Source: Cymodocea nodosa (Eukaryota; Streptophyta; Magnoliopsida; Alismatales; Cymodoceaceae). Taken from it: 64,000 nt of DNA. Shown here one piece after another: positions 33,735-45,602 of the stretch. Numbering within the stretch: the first letter of the stretch is position 1; the number at the start of each line of letters is the position of its first letter. The notes beneath the pieces were generated by a model. It saw only the letters and a list, made by a program, of their open reading frames with translations. It ran no database searches and was not told the origin of the DNA. Position numbers and translations under genes: made by a program. The stretch spans positions 9,312,501-9,376,500 of the forward strand of contig CM072341.1 in the NCBI GenBank assembly GCA_036874045.1. Direction: 5' to 3'.

Positions 33735-34958
33735 TTCTCAAGAGTAAAATATTACTATTGGGAAGACCCATACTTATTTAAGAAATGTTCGGATTTGGTT
33801 TTAAGGAGGTGTGTTCCAAAAACTGAATATTAGAGCATATTGTCTTTCTGTCATGACCAAGCTTGTGGAGGGCATTTTGGTTCAGGGAAAACTACTGCAA
33901 AAATTCTACAATGTGGATTTTATTGGCCAACACTATTCAAAGATGCTCATAAATTTTGCTTAAGTTGTTTAAGATGTCAACAAATAGGAAGAATATCAAA
34001 GAGGAATATGCTGCCTCTTAATCCTATTGTTGAGATTGAAATCTTTGATGTGTGGGGAATAGATTTTATGGGTCCATTTCCTATGTCTAATCAATTTAAT
34101 TATATATTGTTGGGGGTGGAGTATGTATCTAAATGGATAGAAGCTATTCCTACAAAAACTAATGACAACAAAGTGGTAATACAATTTATGAGAACCAATA
34201 TATTTGCCAGATTTGGAATACTTAAAGCTATTATCAGTGATAAAGGAACTCATTTCTGTAATAGAAGTTTTGAAGCCTTAATGAAGAAATATGGAGTAAA
34301 CCACAAAATTGCAACATCATATCATCTGCAAACAAGTGGACAAGTAGAAAGTGCTAACAAACAAATTAAGTTAATCTTAGAAAAAGTAGTAAATCCTACT
34401 AGAACAGATTGGACTAATAGATTGATAGATGCACTTTGGGCTTATAGAACTGCTTATAGGACAAGCTTAGGTATGTCACCTTTTAGGCTAGTATATGGAA
34501 AAAGTTGTCATTTACTAGTTGAAATAGAACATAAAGCTTATTGGGCATTAAAAACTCTGAATACTAATTTAAATCAAGCTTTTGAAAATAGAAAAATGTA
34601 ATTAATTGAATTAGAAGAATTTAGAAATGAAGCTTATTCAAAGACTATAAGAGAAAAAGAGAAAATGAAATTCTGGCATGATAGGAAAATTATTCCAAAA
34701 AGCTTTGAAATAGGATAAGAAGTATATCTTTATATGGCTAGACTCCATAACCATCTAGGAAAATTAAGATCTAGATGGGCAGGACCTTACATAGTTCGAA
34801 ATATTTATCCTTATGGAGTTATTGAGATTGAAAATCCTAAAAATCAGAATATATTTAAAGTAAATGGACAAAGACTTAGACCTATTCTGAAAATACCAAA
34901 AAGCTCCTTTGGAATTATAGAAGAAGTTAGAGGAGAGGACTACTCGTGCTTTACTTAG
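33735..34958 (+). pseudogene. Integrase of element A
   Basis: Carries the HHCC zinc domain ([15 protein letters not shown] through [11 protein letters not shown]), the catalytic D, D, E context ([29 protein letters not shown]) and the Athila signature [20 protein letters not shown]. The C-terminal end has NHLGKLRSRWAGPYIVRNIY. It is broken in a small number of places. Confidence 0.92.
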
Positions 34959-35461
34959 TAAGCAATCAGTTTTTATTATCGTAAAAAGAAAAATTTTTTT
35001 TTTTATAAAATATAAAAATCGTTGCGGTTCAACTAACTAGATCCATCGGTAGGATTGGAACATAAAAATATCTATATTAATTTTTTTTAAAAAAAAAAAT
35101 ATTAGGTTTGACCGAAACATAGTATCGGTTAAACTAGTAAAAACAAAAAAGAAAAAAAAAGGTGGAAAATAAAATATATTATCTTAAGTATTTATTTTAT
35201 TATTTTTATATATATCTGTTTGTACGGGAAGTCTATTGAGTTACGCTTAACTCAATGAACTTACTCCGTTGAGTCTTGAGTTAGTCAACAAGCTTATTTA
35301 GTACTGTAGCTAAGACTGCGGATGAGAAAGCGAGATTTGGTTCGGGACATGACCCGATTACCTGCCTAAACTTAGGGCTTATTTATCTTAAACTTAGGGT
35401 TTTGGGGGCGTTATTTGGCAAATCATTTAGAACTTAGAACAGTAGAAATTAGAGTGATTTC
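34959..35461 (+). other. Noncoding stretch between integrase and env-position ORF, element A
   Basis: About 500 bases without coding sequence. It has TCTATTGAGTTACGCTTAAC and TCCGTTGAGTCTTGAGTTA, both of the CGTTGAGTTA motif class, and the block ACTTAGGGCTTATTTAT. The same arrangement, including the latter block, recurs in element B at 61511-62019, so it is a family trait. Confidence 0.6.
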
Positions 35462-37665
35462 GTGCTGTTGTGTAACTCCACGATGAAGAAGATGACACCT
35501 GAGTTCTGGGAAGATGCAGTTGACACATCAGAATTTCTAAAGGAATCAGAGGAATGGCATACGTGGCAAAAGATTCGAAATACAACAAGAGAAAAAGAAT
35601 TACAGAAGGTAGAATCTGAACTTTTTAGATTAAGAAGAATATTAGTAGATAGCGGGATACAAATTCCTCAGATAATGGAAACACGAATCAGAGTAGCAAC
35701 GAAAATTGCAGTTAGTAAAGAAAGAAAAATCAGGCCTAACAATGAAGTAGCCCTAGAGCTAATCCAGCGGAAGGCCAGATTATGGTTCAAAAGGCGCATT
35801 GCTGGTCGTGGAAGTTGGGAAATATGGTGCCAGCAACAAGAAGGAGAATGGGAGGAACCAACTGCTGAAAGACTTGTTCCTAAGGAACAGTAGTCAAGAC
35901 CTCTAGTTCAGCCAACAGAGCCATTGCCACAAGTAGCATTTGCTTGGCCGAGAACTGAGGAAGAAGAGAAAGAGTTTGCTAACTTGGTCAAAACAGCAAG
36001 AGACCAAGGTGATGATGAAGGAATGGCTACGGCCAAGGCACATATTTTATATGATGCCATTAAGAAAAGAAGGGTCGAAGAAAAGTTGAGGGCCTAGTAT
36101 AAAATTAAAGTTGAACAGTATCAGGCTGCAGCTGAACCAAGTTCTGTAAGAGGAGATGAAGCTGGTCTTTTGAGACTAGCAATTATTGGAAAAATTAAAT
36201 AGGAAGAGCTAGTCCTTGTGGCTCGAAGGCCTGCAGAGCCTACGTTTGTAGATTTAATTTTAAATGATGAAGAGGAAGAATAGACACAATTAATCAGAAA
36301 AAGGAAAGGAAAAGAGATAGTGCCTAAATATCAAGAGGAAATTAAATCTAAAGTACCAATATTCAGAGGGCCTGTAGAGCCAATTTTTGTAAACCTACTA
36401 TCCGATTCTGAGGAGGAGCAGGAGGAATAGTAGGAGCAAGAGCAAAAAGAAAGAAAACAGGTTGATATTAGTCTACAACCTGTACAAGAAGAAGAAACAG
36501 AAATTAGGGCAGAAACTGAATTGCCCGTAACTCCATTCCAATCTGCCACAACATCAAAAAGAACAGTGATAGAGCAGATTGGTAGTCAGGAGGAAGAAGA
36601 AAGAATAGAAAATGAAGAAGAAGCTGAATGAAGCCATTTAGACAAAAATGACTTTACAGATTCCACTGAAGAGCAAGAAACTCTTTAGTAATTAATGGAA
36701 AGAATTCAAGACAGAGTGGAGAGTTCTGCCGGCTCACCACCACAGACAAAAGTAGAAGCAAAAATTCTGGAATCTGTAGAACATGCTCAAATGCAGCCTA
36801 TGGAGGAGGAAGATCAAGAACAAACCCCTTTGGAACAACAAAGTCACATTCCTGACCCAACTGAAACAATAGTTTTGAATGAAGTACATTTTTGGAGTTA
36901 GGAAGCGTATAATAAATATCAAGAAATTAGGATGGAATGCAAGAAATCAAAGAATTATTTGAATTCCAAGGTCTACTGAATTTTATTTCTCAAGAAAGAG
37001 GGCATGTAGTATATGAGAATCTAGTGCCCTGTTTTTATGCAAATTTGAGAGAAGAAGAAGGAAAATTAATTTCCATCGTGAAGGAAGCTGATGTACAGAT
37101 AACATCAGAGCTTCTCCACAACATTTTTGAATTAAAGAATGAAGGAAAACAAATATTAGAAAGTACAACTGCCATTGAATAGACAGAACAGACCATAAAA
37201 GACAGTTTGGCTATCAATCCTGGTGTGCCTTTATTAAACAGACTAAAGCATTTAAATGGTAAATCACACATGGTAGCCAATATTTTGATTAAGAATGTCT
37301 ATCAATGACAAGACCGTGACATAGAATTGAGTCAATTTGTCAAATGGGCCACATTTGTAGTTGTAAATAGAATTCAGATAAATTGGTCTACAGTTTTTAT
37401 CTCCAAGCTGAAAATAGTAAAGAAGAAATTGTTTTATGGAGACATGATTCCACTGCTGATGGTGGACTGTATCTATATCACGAAATGGGCATCAAAGAGA
37501 ATCAAATCAAGAACCATTTCAGTGAAAGAGTACAAAAATTTTGTAACTACAGAGATAGCTATACCTTGTGGAGGAATTACAGGAGGTGTAGAGAGAATTA
37601 ATCAATTAGAGCAACAATTAGAAAAACTCTAGAAGGAAGTAGATGAACTGAGGAATAGGGACTAA
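35462..37665 (+). pseudogene. Acidic ORF in the env position of element A
   Basis: N-terminal half is charged and helix-rich (KKMTPEFWEDAVDTSEFLKE, VALELIQRKARLWFKRR), the middle is Glu-rich, and the C-terminal half has EIKELFEFQGLLNFI, LVPCFYANLREEEG and FVKWATFVVVNRI. The C-terminal part resembles the plant-specific domain annotated as putative plant transposon protein and linked to Athila ORF1, by recall. No membrane segment or signal peptide is apparent, so I do not call it an envelope protein. Homologues lie in element B (62020 onwards) and in the SIRE-like Copia (48560-50403, minus). It is broken. Confidence 0.7.
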
Positions 37666-38714
37666 ATTGTATTGTTCGTCTACTTGTAATTGTATATAAT
37701 TGTATGAAAAATATCTGAATTGATTGTAATGTAAATTGATTCATATTAATGAATATATGTTTTTCAGATATATTTTTCATGTGTGTTTTAGAATGATGTA
37801 CTAGATGAACTATCTTGAATATTAAACAACTATTTGAACATTATACAATTTGCTGAATGACAGGATAGATGCTTGAAAATTTCTGCATGTTGAAAAGAAA
37901 AAAAAATGTAAATTCTGCATAACATAAAATGACCTACAAGTTAAATATTTATATAATGTTCAGATTTAAACAAATTTTGATTAGAATGATGCATTAATGA
38001 CAGATTTAACTTTATTTCAGTTAGCAGAATGAAAAGAAAAAAAAATAGAGAGGCGCTTACGAGGAGTAAACTTTGAAGTTGCTAAGTGTTAACTCAACGA
38101 AGTGAGTCCGTTGAGTTAAACTTAACTCCACGAGGTCAATAATATAATATAAGGTCACTCCATTGAGTTATCTGTAACTTAATGAAGTTAGTCTGTGGAG
38201 TTAGCAACAGTAATCGAAGCTACTCCGTTGAGTTATCTGTAACACAACGAGGTTAGTCCGTGGATTAAGCAGAATGGTTATTCTTTTGACCACGAACGAA
38301 ACTTCGTCGATTTAGCGGTTACCAAAATTTGAAATTTATAGTGGTACACGTACCCATAAAAATAGGAACCACACTACACGTTGCAAGACACGTTCTTGCA
38401 ACGAGATTTATTCACTTTATGGATGTGCATTATATATATAAAACAGAATATTATTTACGAGTTACCAACACTTTTAAAAAGAAAGGAGAAAAGTGTTGGA
38501 GGAACTGGAAGGAGAAGCAGTTGATTCAACTTCATCCGTCAACAACTATTTATTGAATATAAAGCTTCAAACTGGTATGTAATTAATCTTCTGCTATCTT
38601 ATTTTATGTTAAGAGTTTATGAGCACATGGACTCGTTCTCCTAGCACTAAACGATTAGTAAGAACACGAACCTAGGAATTTTCAACACAGAGGCACACTG
38701 AAACATTTTCTGAA
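37666..38714 (+). promoter_or_regulatory. Pre-gag noncoding region of element A, possible internal promoter
   Basis: About 1 kb without coding sequence. Between 38085 and 38275 it carries four CGTTGAGTTA or TAACTCAACGA half-sites. A long TATA-like run TATATATATAAA lies at 38431-38443, roughly 270 bases before the gag open frame. Placement suggests a separate start of transcription for the downstream genes; this is inference only. Confidence 0.35.
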
Positions 38715-39968
38715 TTGAACCTTAATGAAATCCTTTGGGGTGTAGCTAACCTTTCTTTAAAAGAGAACGTAGAGATGGCTATTCCAGTAGAAAAACCATT
38801 AGGAGAAATTCTGTATCCTGAATTAATTGATGAACCTTCATGTATTCAATTGCCAAACTTTGAGGGAGATAGGTTTGAACTGAAATCTAATTATATTAGT
38901 CAATTGCCACATTTTCATGGATTAGAAAGAGATGATGCTTATTATTTCCTTAGAGAATTTAACGAAGTTTGTCAAATGATGAAAATGCCGAACATGAGTA
39001 TAGATGCTATTAAACTTAGATATATCCCTTTTGCTTTAAAAGACACAACTAAGAGATGGTTATATACTCTGTTGCCTGATTCAATTTCTACATGGACTGA
39101 ATTTTGCTCTGTTTTTCTGGAAAAATATTATCCAACACATCAAACGATTAAAAAGAAAAAAGAAATATTAATGTGTAGCTAAAAACAGGGTGAATCATTC
39201 TGGAAATATTTTGAAAGATTTAAAGATTTACTGACTCAATGTCCACATCATGCAATGAGTAAAGCACAATTGATAGGTATAATTTATGAAGGCATAGATG
39301 TTTCAACAAAATCTTTATTAGAATCTACTTGTCAAAACGGATTTTTAAAATTGTGTAGTGAAGAAGCATGGGCATATTTAGAAAACTTTGCAAAAAGAAC
39401 TACACAGTGGGAAAACTCGGCTTAAGCTATAGCAGATAAAAAAATATTGCCAAGAGGAATGCATGAAATAGATTCGAGCACTATGCTTGAAGTGAAATTA
39501 ACTGAATTAACAAAGAAAATAGAAGAGTTATCATTAAATCAAAAACTAGCAGAAAAGAATGCAAACATTAATGATCTAGATATTATTTTTGCTAGAAACC
39601 AGAAGGATAACTTTGGAAATTCTTATAATCCTAATTGGAGAAATCACCCAAATTTATCTTGAAGAAACAACAATTTCCAGGTAGGAGAAAATGTAAATGA
39701 GAAGAATATAAGTTATGAAGCATTACTTGAACAAGGATCTAAAATAGAGAAATTAGAAAAGATAATCCAACAATTAAACAATCGTCTAGATTTTGTATTT
39801 GGAAATACTGTAATTCAAAATCAAAATATAAATAGAAATATACCACCTAGATAGAAAGAATCAATAGAAGTTAGACCTACTAGAGGATTGCCAATGCAAG
39901 CAGTACCTAACCCTATTAACAAAACTGTTAATGAAATTGATACCTCCTCTGGGAGGGTAACTGACTGA
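38715..39968 (+). pseudogene. gag (capsid-type) of element A, downstream of integrase
   Basis: Unmistakable retrotransposon gag: SQLPHFHGLERDDAYYFLRE, IDAIKLRYIPFALKDTTKRW, TWTEFCSVFLEKYYPTHQTI, GESFWKYFERFKDLLTQCPH, then coiled-coil KLTELTKKIEELSLNQKL and the tail NSYNPNWRNHPNLS. No zinc knuckle was seen in this gag; a knuckle-like motif instead sits at the start of pol. In canonical Athila elements gag is directly after the 5' LTR, so the order here is reversed. It is broken in a few places. Confidence 0.92.
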
Positions 39969-40186
39969 AACATCATAACTAAAGTAACTATGTATAATAT
40001 AGTAATATATATATATATATATAAATGAAAAAAATGTGTGCAAGTTTACTTATAGTTGATAGTATCATAGAGTTATTACTTAACTCAACGAACTTAGTTT
40101 GTTGAGTTATGCCCTAACTCCACGAGGGGTGTAGTAGTTATGTTAATTTTGTCTCTGTTAATTTTTATGTTATACAGAATCAACAA

Positions 40187-41337
40187 ATGGAATTGTTGCA
40201 ATTATCGCAGGATGCATTAAGGGAAGTACTAAGTAACTTGTTAGCTAAAGATCTGTGCAAGATGTGTTGTGTATCGAAGGAAATTAAAGACTGTATTGAA
40301 GAAAAATATTTTCAGGGACTACAAGCTAAAAAAATGACTAAGACTAGAGATAGATTCATATGGAAGTCTTTTAATTGTAGTTCAATTAGCCATGAATATC
40401 TAATTATGGAAGAAACTACTGGAATTCCACCCAATACATTAGAAGGAATAGATCATATTATGGGGATAGATGAAGGATTAATCATATATAGGACGAGACC
40501 AAGGTATGCAAGTCTATTACCTAATATTTTGATAAGAAATCCTATTACAAGAGAAGAATGGAATATAGGAAGACTTAATAGATATGAAGTACCAACTGTA
40601 AATTGTGTACCAACTGTAAATTGTGGGTCGGCTTTAATATTTTCTGATAAAAATTCAACCATTCCTGAAAAATTATATTATTGGAGACCTACAGGAAATT
40701 GGGATGAAGATTTATGTTTGTGTATAATTTTATAAATAGATCTTGGACTGAAAACACTATGATATATCTAGGACAGAAATCATTAATTAACAGCATGCAT
40801 ATCATTCTTGATGGATATATATACCTAGTCACAGATATATCAATAGCATTTGGATTTGATTTATACATAGTAAGCATAGACTGTTATGATGAATATATAG
40901 AAATATTACCTATACCAAGTGAAATAGCTAAACCACCATCTACAGAACATGATAAAATTCAAATAGGGATGTGGTATAATGAATATGATGATCTTACTTT
41001 ATGTTTGATAACATGGTGGGATGAATTGATGAAATTTCGAATATGGATTATGAAAGACATAAATGAATGGAAGTGGGAAGAGAAATATATTGAAATAGAT
41101 GTAGAAATAGAAACTACTACACTACCCTAGAACCAAAAAGGATCCCTTTCTGCATTTCATATCATTAATGGTAATACACTTGTATTTGGAATTTATAATA
41201 TATTACACGTTTACAAATTAAGAAGGAACAAGAACTGCATTAAAACAGAATTAATAGCAAGAAAAATTATGCCTAAAAAGTTTGCTTGGACTGACATGTT
41301 TATTCCATTTGTTTCTACTTTTCAATCAGGTTCGTAA
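40187..41337 (+). pseudogene. Captured F-box-like gene in element A
   Basis: The N-terminus reads LSQDALREVLSNLLAKDLCK followed by MCCVSKEIKDCIEEKYF, a good F-box pattern. Downstream ILIRNPITREEWNIGRL and a final FAWTDMFIPFVSTF fit the repeats and end of plant F-box-associated proteins. F-box proteins are SCF ubiquitin-ligase adaptors. A pyrimidine-rich acceptor-like ATGTTATACAG precedes the ATG by 10 bases. The frame lacks introns and is followed 48 bases later by an A18 tract (41386-41403), suggesting capture from a polyadenylated RNA. It is lightly broken. Confidence 0.75.
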
Positions 41338-41385
41338 GCTGTGATTTTGTGTGTTTAATGTTGTGTGTTTTCTGCATTTACTTTT

Positions 41386-42349
41386 AAAAAAAAAAAAAAA
41401 AAACAACGACAAAATATCAATCCAGTTTGTTGGTATCTATTTTGGGAAACCAACTGGCATGCTTGTGAGCCACCAGAGGCATAGGAGCTTGAGTTCCACA
41501 CAAGACAATGATTTATAAATATCTGTTAAATGTTATTTTGTTTTATATTCTGCTTTTATCTGTGAATGAAAAGTTTTTCAGAATCAAAAATCAGAATATG
41601 CAGAAGGGGATACAAATGAAACAAGGTATGCAACTGATTACTTATCCTGAATTTAAATTTAAACTCATTCGTTGAGTTAGGTGCTAAATCAACGAAATTG
41701 TATACATGCCTACTACAATTACTGTATTTATTGTCAAATCTTTTACGTTGAGGACAACGCAAAATGTAGGTATGGGGGGAGGTAATTAAAGTGACAGCCA
41801 TGTAAGTTTGTTAACTAAAGGAATTAAAATGGTATTGCAAAGTTTTGTGGAAAGTGAAAATTTTAATGAACTTGCTATAACTATCCAATAATTGAGACTG
41901 TAATAATTTTTTTTTACATCAACTGTAACTGCTTGAATGATATATTTAGAAGGCTATATAAGATGCTATAGAATTTACTATTTATGCTAATCTAGATATA
42001 GTATCTTATTTTTTTTTCTGAATTTCATGAGTTTAACAGTTTCACGATTTTAAAATGAAATCAAAATGCTTAACTGAAAATCAGTAAATTATCTGAAGTC
42101 TTGAAGGAGATAAGATGTGAATTCTAGATTAAATGAAACACATATGATTAAAGATACATTTAATTTGACTGATTAAACTTGTAGAATGATTTATGTGTAG
42201 ATCTTATTAAATTACATAAAAACTATGAGCTTATTGTTATGGATTCATATTATTAGTAAATGAGAGAAGCAGGATTATATGAGATTGGTGTTTTATTGCA
42301 TCTGTATTAATGAAATACGTACATATATAGTATGTGATTAATGTTTTGT

Positions 42350-42380
<31 letters not shown>

Positions 42381-42585
42381 CTTTGAGAGTTTATTGACTT
42401 GTTTGATCACGAGCCTTTTGTACTTGAGCAGATAGGTATGTAAGGATTGTTGACCTGAAAAAGGACTCTTGAAATCTAGCAACCTAAGATCCTGATCAGA
42501 TTTGGGATTGTTGATTGAAAGCTCATTACATGGGTACATTAGAAAGCTCCTGTATGATTCAAGCTTGTCAAATTAACTTTTAAAG

Positions 42586-42619
<34 letters not shown>

Positions 42620-43113
42620 CTGTTCTGAAAAGATACAAGTGTTTTGTTAAATACAGATATCTTATGAATCGAGTATATTTTCTATTATCTAGAATTGCTG
42701 AAATATGAATCTAGAATTGACTTTTGAAGTTTTTTAATGGAGATACAATTCTTTATTCTATTTGTCTTAATCATATTGAATTGGATTGTAATTTGATTCA
42801 TATGTTGTTGAAATTTCTTCTAGAAATCTTATTGGAAAATTCAGGATGATAGTTAATGAAAAGAACAAATGATAATATAATTAATACCTATGTGATGATG
42901 ATATACTTTGTATGTAAATTGCATATATTTTAAGTATATTTGTAGGTTGAAGAGGAGAAAATAATATTACTGAAACATATAGAATATCTATATGATAATA
43001 CTAGTTCTTATGCAGAACATAAGAAGAAGAAAAAAAAAAGGGAGAATTAATTCTAGCACTTTTAGAAAGACCAATTAATTAGATCTTAGTTTGCTAAGGG
43101 ATTAGCAAAATTT
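41386..43113 (+). other. 3' noncoding module of element A
   Basis: Contains the A18 tract (41386-41403), an internal purine tract AGGTATGGGGGGAGG at 41768-41782, an A21 tract (42360-42380) and an AT dinucleotide run (42588-42621). From about 41930 to 43040 it matches the minus strand of the SIRE-like Copia (about 50850-51960). The best part is 42380-42580 against 51290-51490, sharing GTTTGATCACGAGCCTTTTG and TACATTAGAAAGCTC. No coding sequence is supported. Confidence 0.7.
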
Positions 43114-43127
43114 AGGTATGGGGGAAG
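43114..43127 (+). promoter_or_regulatory. Polypurine tract of element A
   Basis: AGGTATGGGGGAAG immediately precedes the 3' LTR start TGTTTAG. It is the site that primes plus-strand DNA synthesis in LTR retroelements. An almost identical tract lies 1.35 kb upstream at 41768-41782. Confidence 0.85.
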
Positions 43128-44918
43128 TGTTTAGAATGAAAAAGTGCATATTATTAACAGTTAAATGATGGTTAATTGCATAATATTTAGCTTATCATAT
43201 GAGAATTAAGCCATTATATCATAATTGCACTATTATATGCTTTAATTAAAGAATCTGCTTAATTTCGGTGAATTAATGTTAATTTAGTACATTTCTGAAT
43301 TGTTGGTAAGTTGCAGGCTGTGAAATCCTTAAGTATCTGAAAATGCATCTAGGCATCGGATAGTTAAGTTTATAAGTATCCGAAATGCACCTGAGCATCA
43401 GATAGTTAAATTTACGCATGTGTTTTATAGTTAAATTAACGAGGTAAATCCGTTGAGTTATCTATAACTCCACGAACTATTTATTTTCTCATATGCCACT
43501 ATAGCGGTTGCAGAAACAGGATAGTTGGAAGGAAAAACCATGATCGCACGTATCACGCAGGAATTCACTTGTCGAAATGGAGAAGAAATCATCGTCGTTG
43601 ATATGAATGAAGGAAATACAACCGACCATTCAAGCAGAAGCAGTTACCACTGAAGAAATATAAAAGAAAAGAAGAAAAAGAAGTAAGATGTGTATGCGTG
43701 TGTGATCGATGGGCATGGCCAGTGTGTACAGAGGAGGAGCACCGAGCTTTTTGCAGATAGTATCGGCAATTCTCTGAAATACCACACCAACCATTATCAC
43801 TACCATATCACCACCACCATAATCACCAACCATCGGAGGTATGTGAGAATACTTTCTTGATATCAGGTCGGTTCTGAGCCAAACACAGTGCCTGACAACC
43901 ACTGTGAGGAGTGATTGCGTCGCGGGAAGGGAAGCCATTTTCACCAAGCGCCGACTCATATCTCAAGAGATCGTAAAGCTTCTAGCATTGGCTTCGGGTT
44001 GATGCCTGTATGTTGAAGAGGAGATCATCTTGCAATTCTGGACTCGCGATTCTATAGGGAGAGGAGGCAGAATTGTAAGTGATTAAGTTTTCAGCGGTGT
44101 AATCGCATCGTATGTAGTGACGGAAGTATTTATTGTTGATTAAGATTACTTTACATTTCACCTTTCGCCCATTTCCATCTTCATATTAAAACAAAAATAC
44201 CAAAAACAACTTATCTGTGTTTGTATTTTGTATTTGAGTGTTGTATTGTTTGTGTTGTATCGTGATTAATGTTATCTTTGTCAGTGTTGTGATTGTTCTA
44301 TGTTTGTTTTAGTTTTACATTTTACTGAAATTGGTTCGTTCAAAAGACTTAAAAGATTTTAATGGTTACTATTTGAATTATCTGAATGTTAGTATTGCCT
44401 AATGATAAATCCAGTGTTTACTAACATTAAAGAGCTTAATTGATGTTATTTACAATCTGTGGAACTGCCCAATGGTTGGCCAAATTCCTTTGTAAATAGC
44501 AGTATTAAATAGAAAATGCAGGCTCGTGGAGTTAACTTAAGTCCACGGGGTTAGTCCGTTGAGTCAAACATAACTCAAAGAACTTAGTTCGTTGAGATAA
44601 CTGTAACTCAATGGAGAGCTTATTGAATATATAATTTTGATTGTTAACAAATGGTATAGTTCTCAATTCTTAAGCAATTCCCTGTGTGTTCGACCTGTAC
44701 TTGCACACTAACACAATATACATTGTGCACTTACAGTTAAAATACGAATTGGAATTAACATCTAATTTGTGTGAAAAGTTATTTGTTTACTTCTAAAAAA
44801 AATATAGGCATAAAGATAAATTAACTAAGTAAAAACAGAAGTTAACAAATCCAAGTTTTTCTAGTGCATTGCTGGAGATCCAAACAAGTTTTCTAGTGTC
44901 GTGCTAGCCAACCATATA
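43128..44918 (+). repeat. 3' LTR of element A
   Basis: 1,791 bp partner of 28430-30211, with TATA box at 43659-43666 and the two decayed primer-site copies near 44858-44911. It ends CATATA, against CATACA in the 5' LTR, and abuts the GGTAG duplication. Confidence 0.9.
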
Positions 44919-44938
44919 GGTAGCACTCGATCCTAACA
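44919..44938 (+). repeat. Tail of the third LTR of the 26384 Copia
   Basis: GGTAGCACTCGATCCTAACA, starting with the duplicated GGTAG, completes the LTR interrupted at 28429. It is followed by the ATAAA duplication (44939-44943). Confidence 0.85.
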
Positions 44939-45602
44939 ATAAATTGCATTATCGGACACACATCTACTAAAACCAGCATCTAAGGAGAATGAATCTATGC
45001 ATTCATTCCATGCATGGGGAGTTTGCTTAAGGGCATATAGAGCCTTTTTCAATAGGAGCACTTTATCTTCATTACTAGATTGCATAAAGCCTAGGGGTTG
45101 CCTTACATACTCCTCCTCATTCAGAGGACCATTCAGGAATGCAAATTGCATGTTCATGTTATACAACTTCCACCTGTTTTGAGTAGCCAAAGAAAATATA
45201 AGACAAACAGTTTCAATTCAAGCAACTAAAGCAAAAAGCTTAAAGTAATCTCTCAAAGTTATAAGCAATTGACGATTACACTGAGGACATTCACTTCTTC
45301 CCGGTTACTGATTTGGCTCCTATAATATAGTTGGCTCACATTCCAACAAATGATCTTCAATAGCACTAGGAGCTTCGTTTGTTTCAAATAGATCATTCAG
45401 TACACAAACTTGTGGATTTATATTTTCATTGGGTGTAGTTTCCTTTTCCCAACTCCAAGAGGTTGTCTCATCGAACACCACATCTCGATTAATAATCACC
45501 TTCTATGTTAAAGGTTGGAACAATTTGTATCCTTCATTCATGTAACTAGTAAATATACACTTTTCTCCTCTATCATCCAACTTAACTCTAGTTGGTGAAG
45601 GT
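44939..45602 (-). pseudogene. Old Copia element, segment 3: integrase end and reverse transcriptase
   Basis: The minus strand encodes integrase C-terminal text (KLDDRGEKCIF and DVVFDETTSWSWEKE) and then the reverse transcriptase stretch WKLYNMNMQFAFLNGPLNEE, YVRQPLGFM and KALYALKQTPHAW. The reading continues in order into 26383-26119. It is the right-hand part of the oldest element in the nest and is broken. Confidence 0.85.

Larger units (their letters stand above)
28430..44918 (+). mobile_element. Athila-like Gypsy retrotransposon A, gag downstream of pol
   Basis: A 16.5 kb element with LTRs at 28430-30211 and 43128-44918, primer site, terminal purine tract and a GGTAG target duplication (28425-28429 and 44919-44923). 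The internal order on the plus strand is zinc knuckle and linker, protease, reverse transcriptase with RNase H, integrase, env-position ORF, gag, F-box-like frame, noncoding module. By eye the first 240 bases of the LTRs differ at about 4-5 per cent of positions, mostly transitions, suggesting an age of the order of one to a few million years. The ends look whole; the coding parts are broken in roughly a dozen or more places. Confidence 0.9.

Noticed and set aside
35462-37665. Envelope protein of element A
   Set aside because: The position fits, but no signal peptide or membrane segment is visible and the composition is acidic and helical; described only as an env-position ORF.
37666-41400. 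Gag and F-box region as a separate element inserted into element A
   Set aside because: No terminal repeats or target duplication were found around it, and a second locus shows integrase next to gag; still listed as the main alternative to test.
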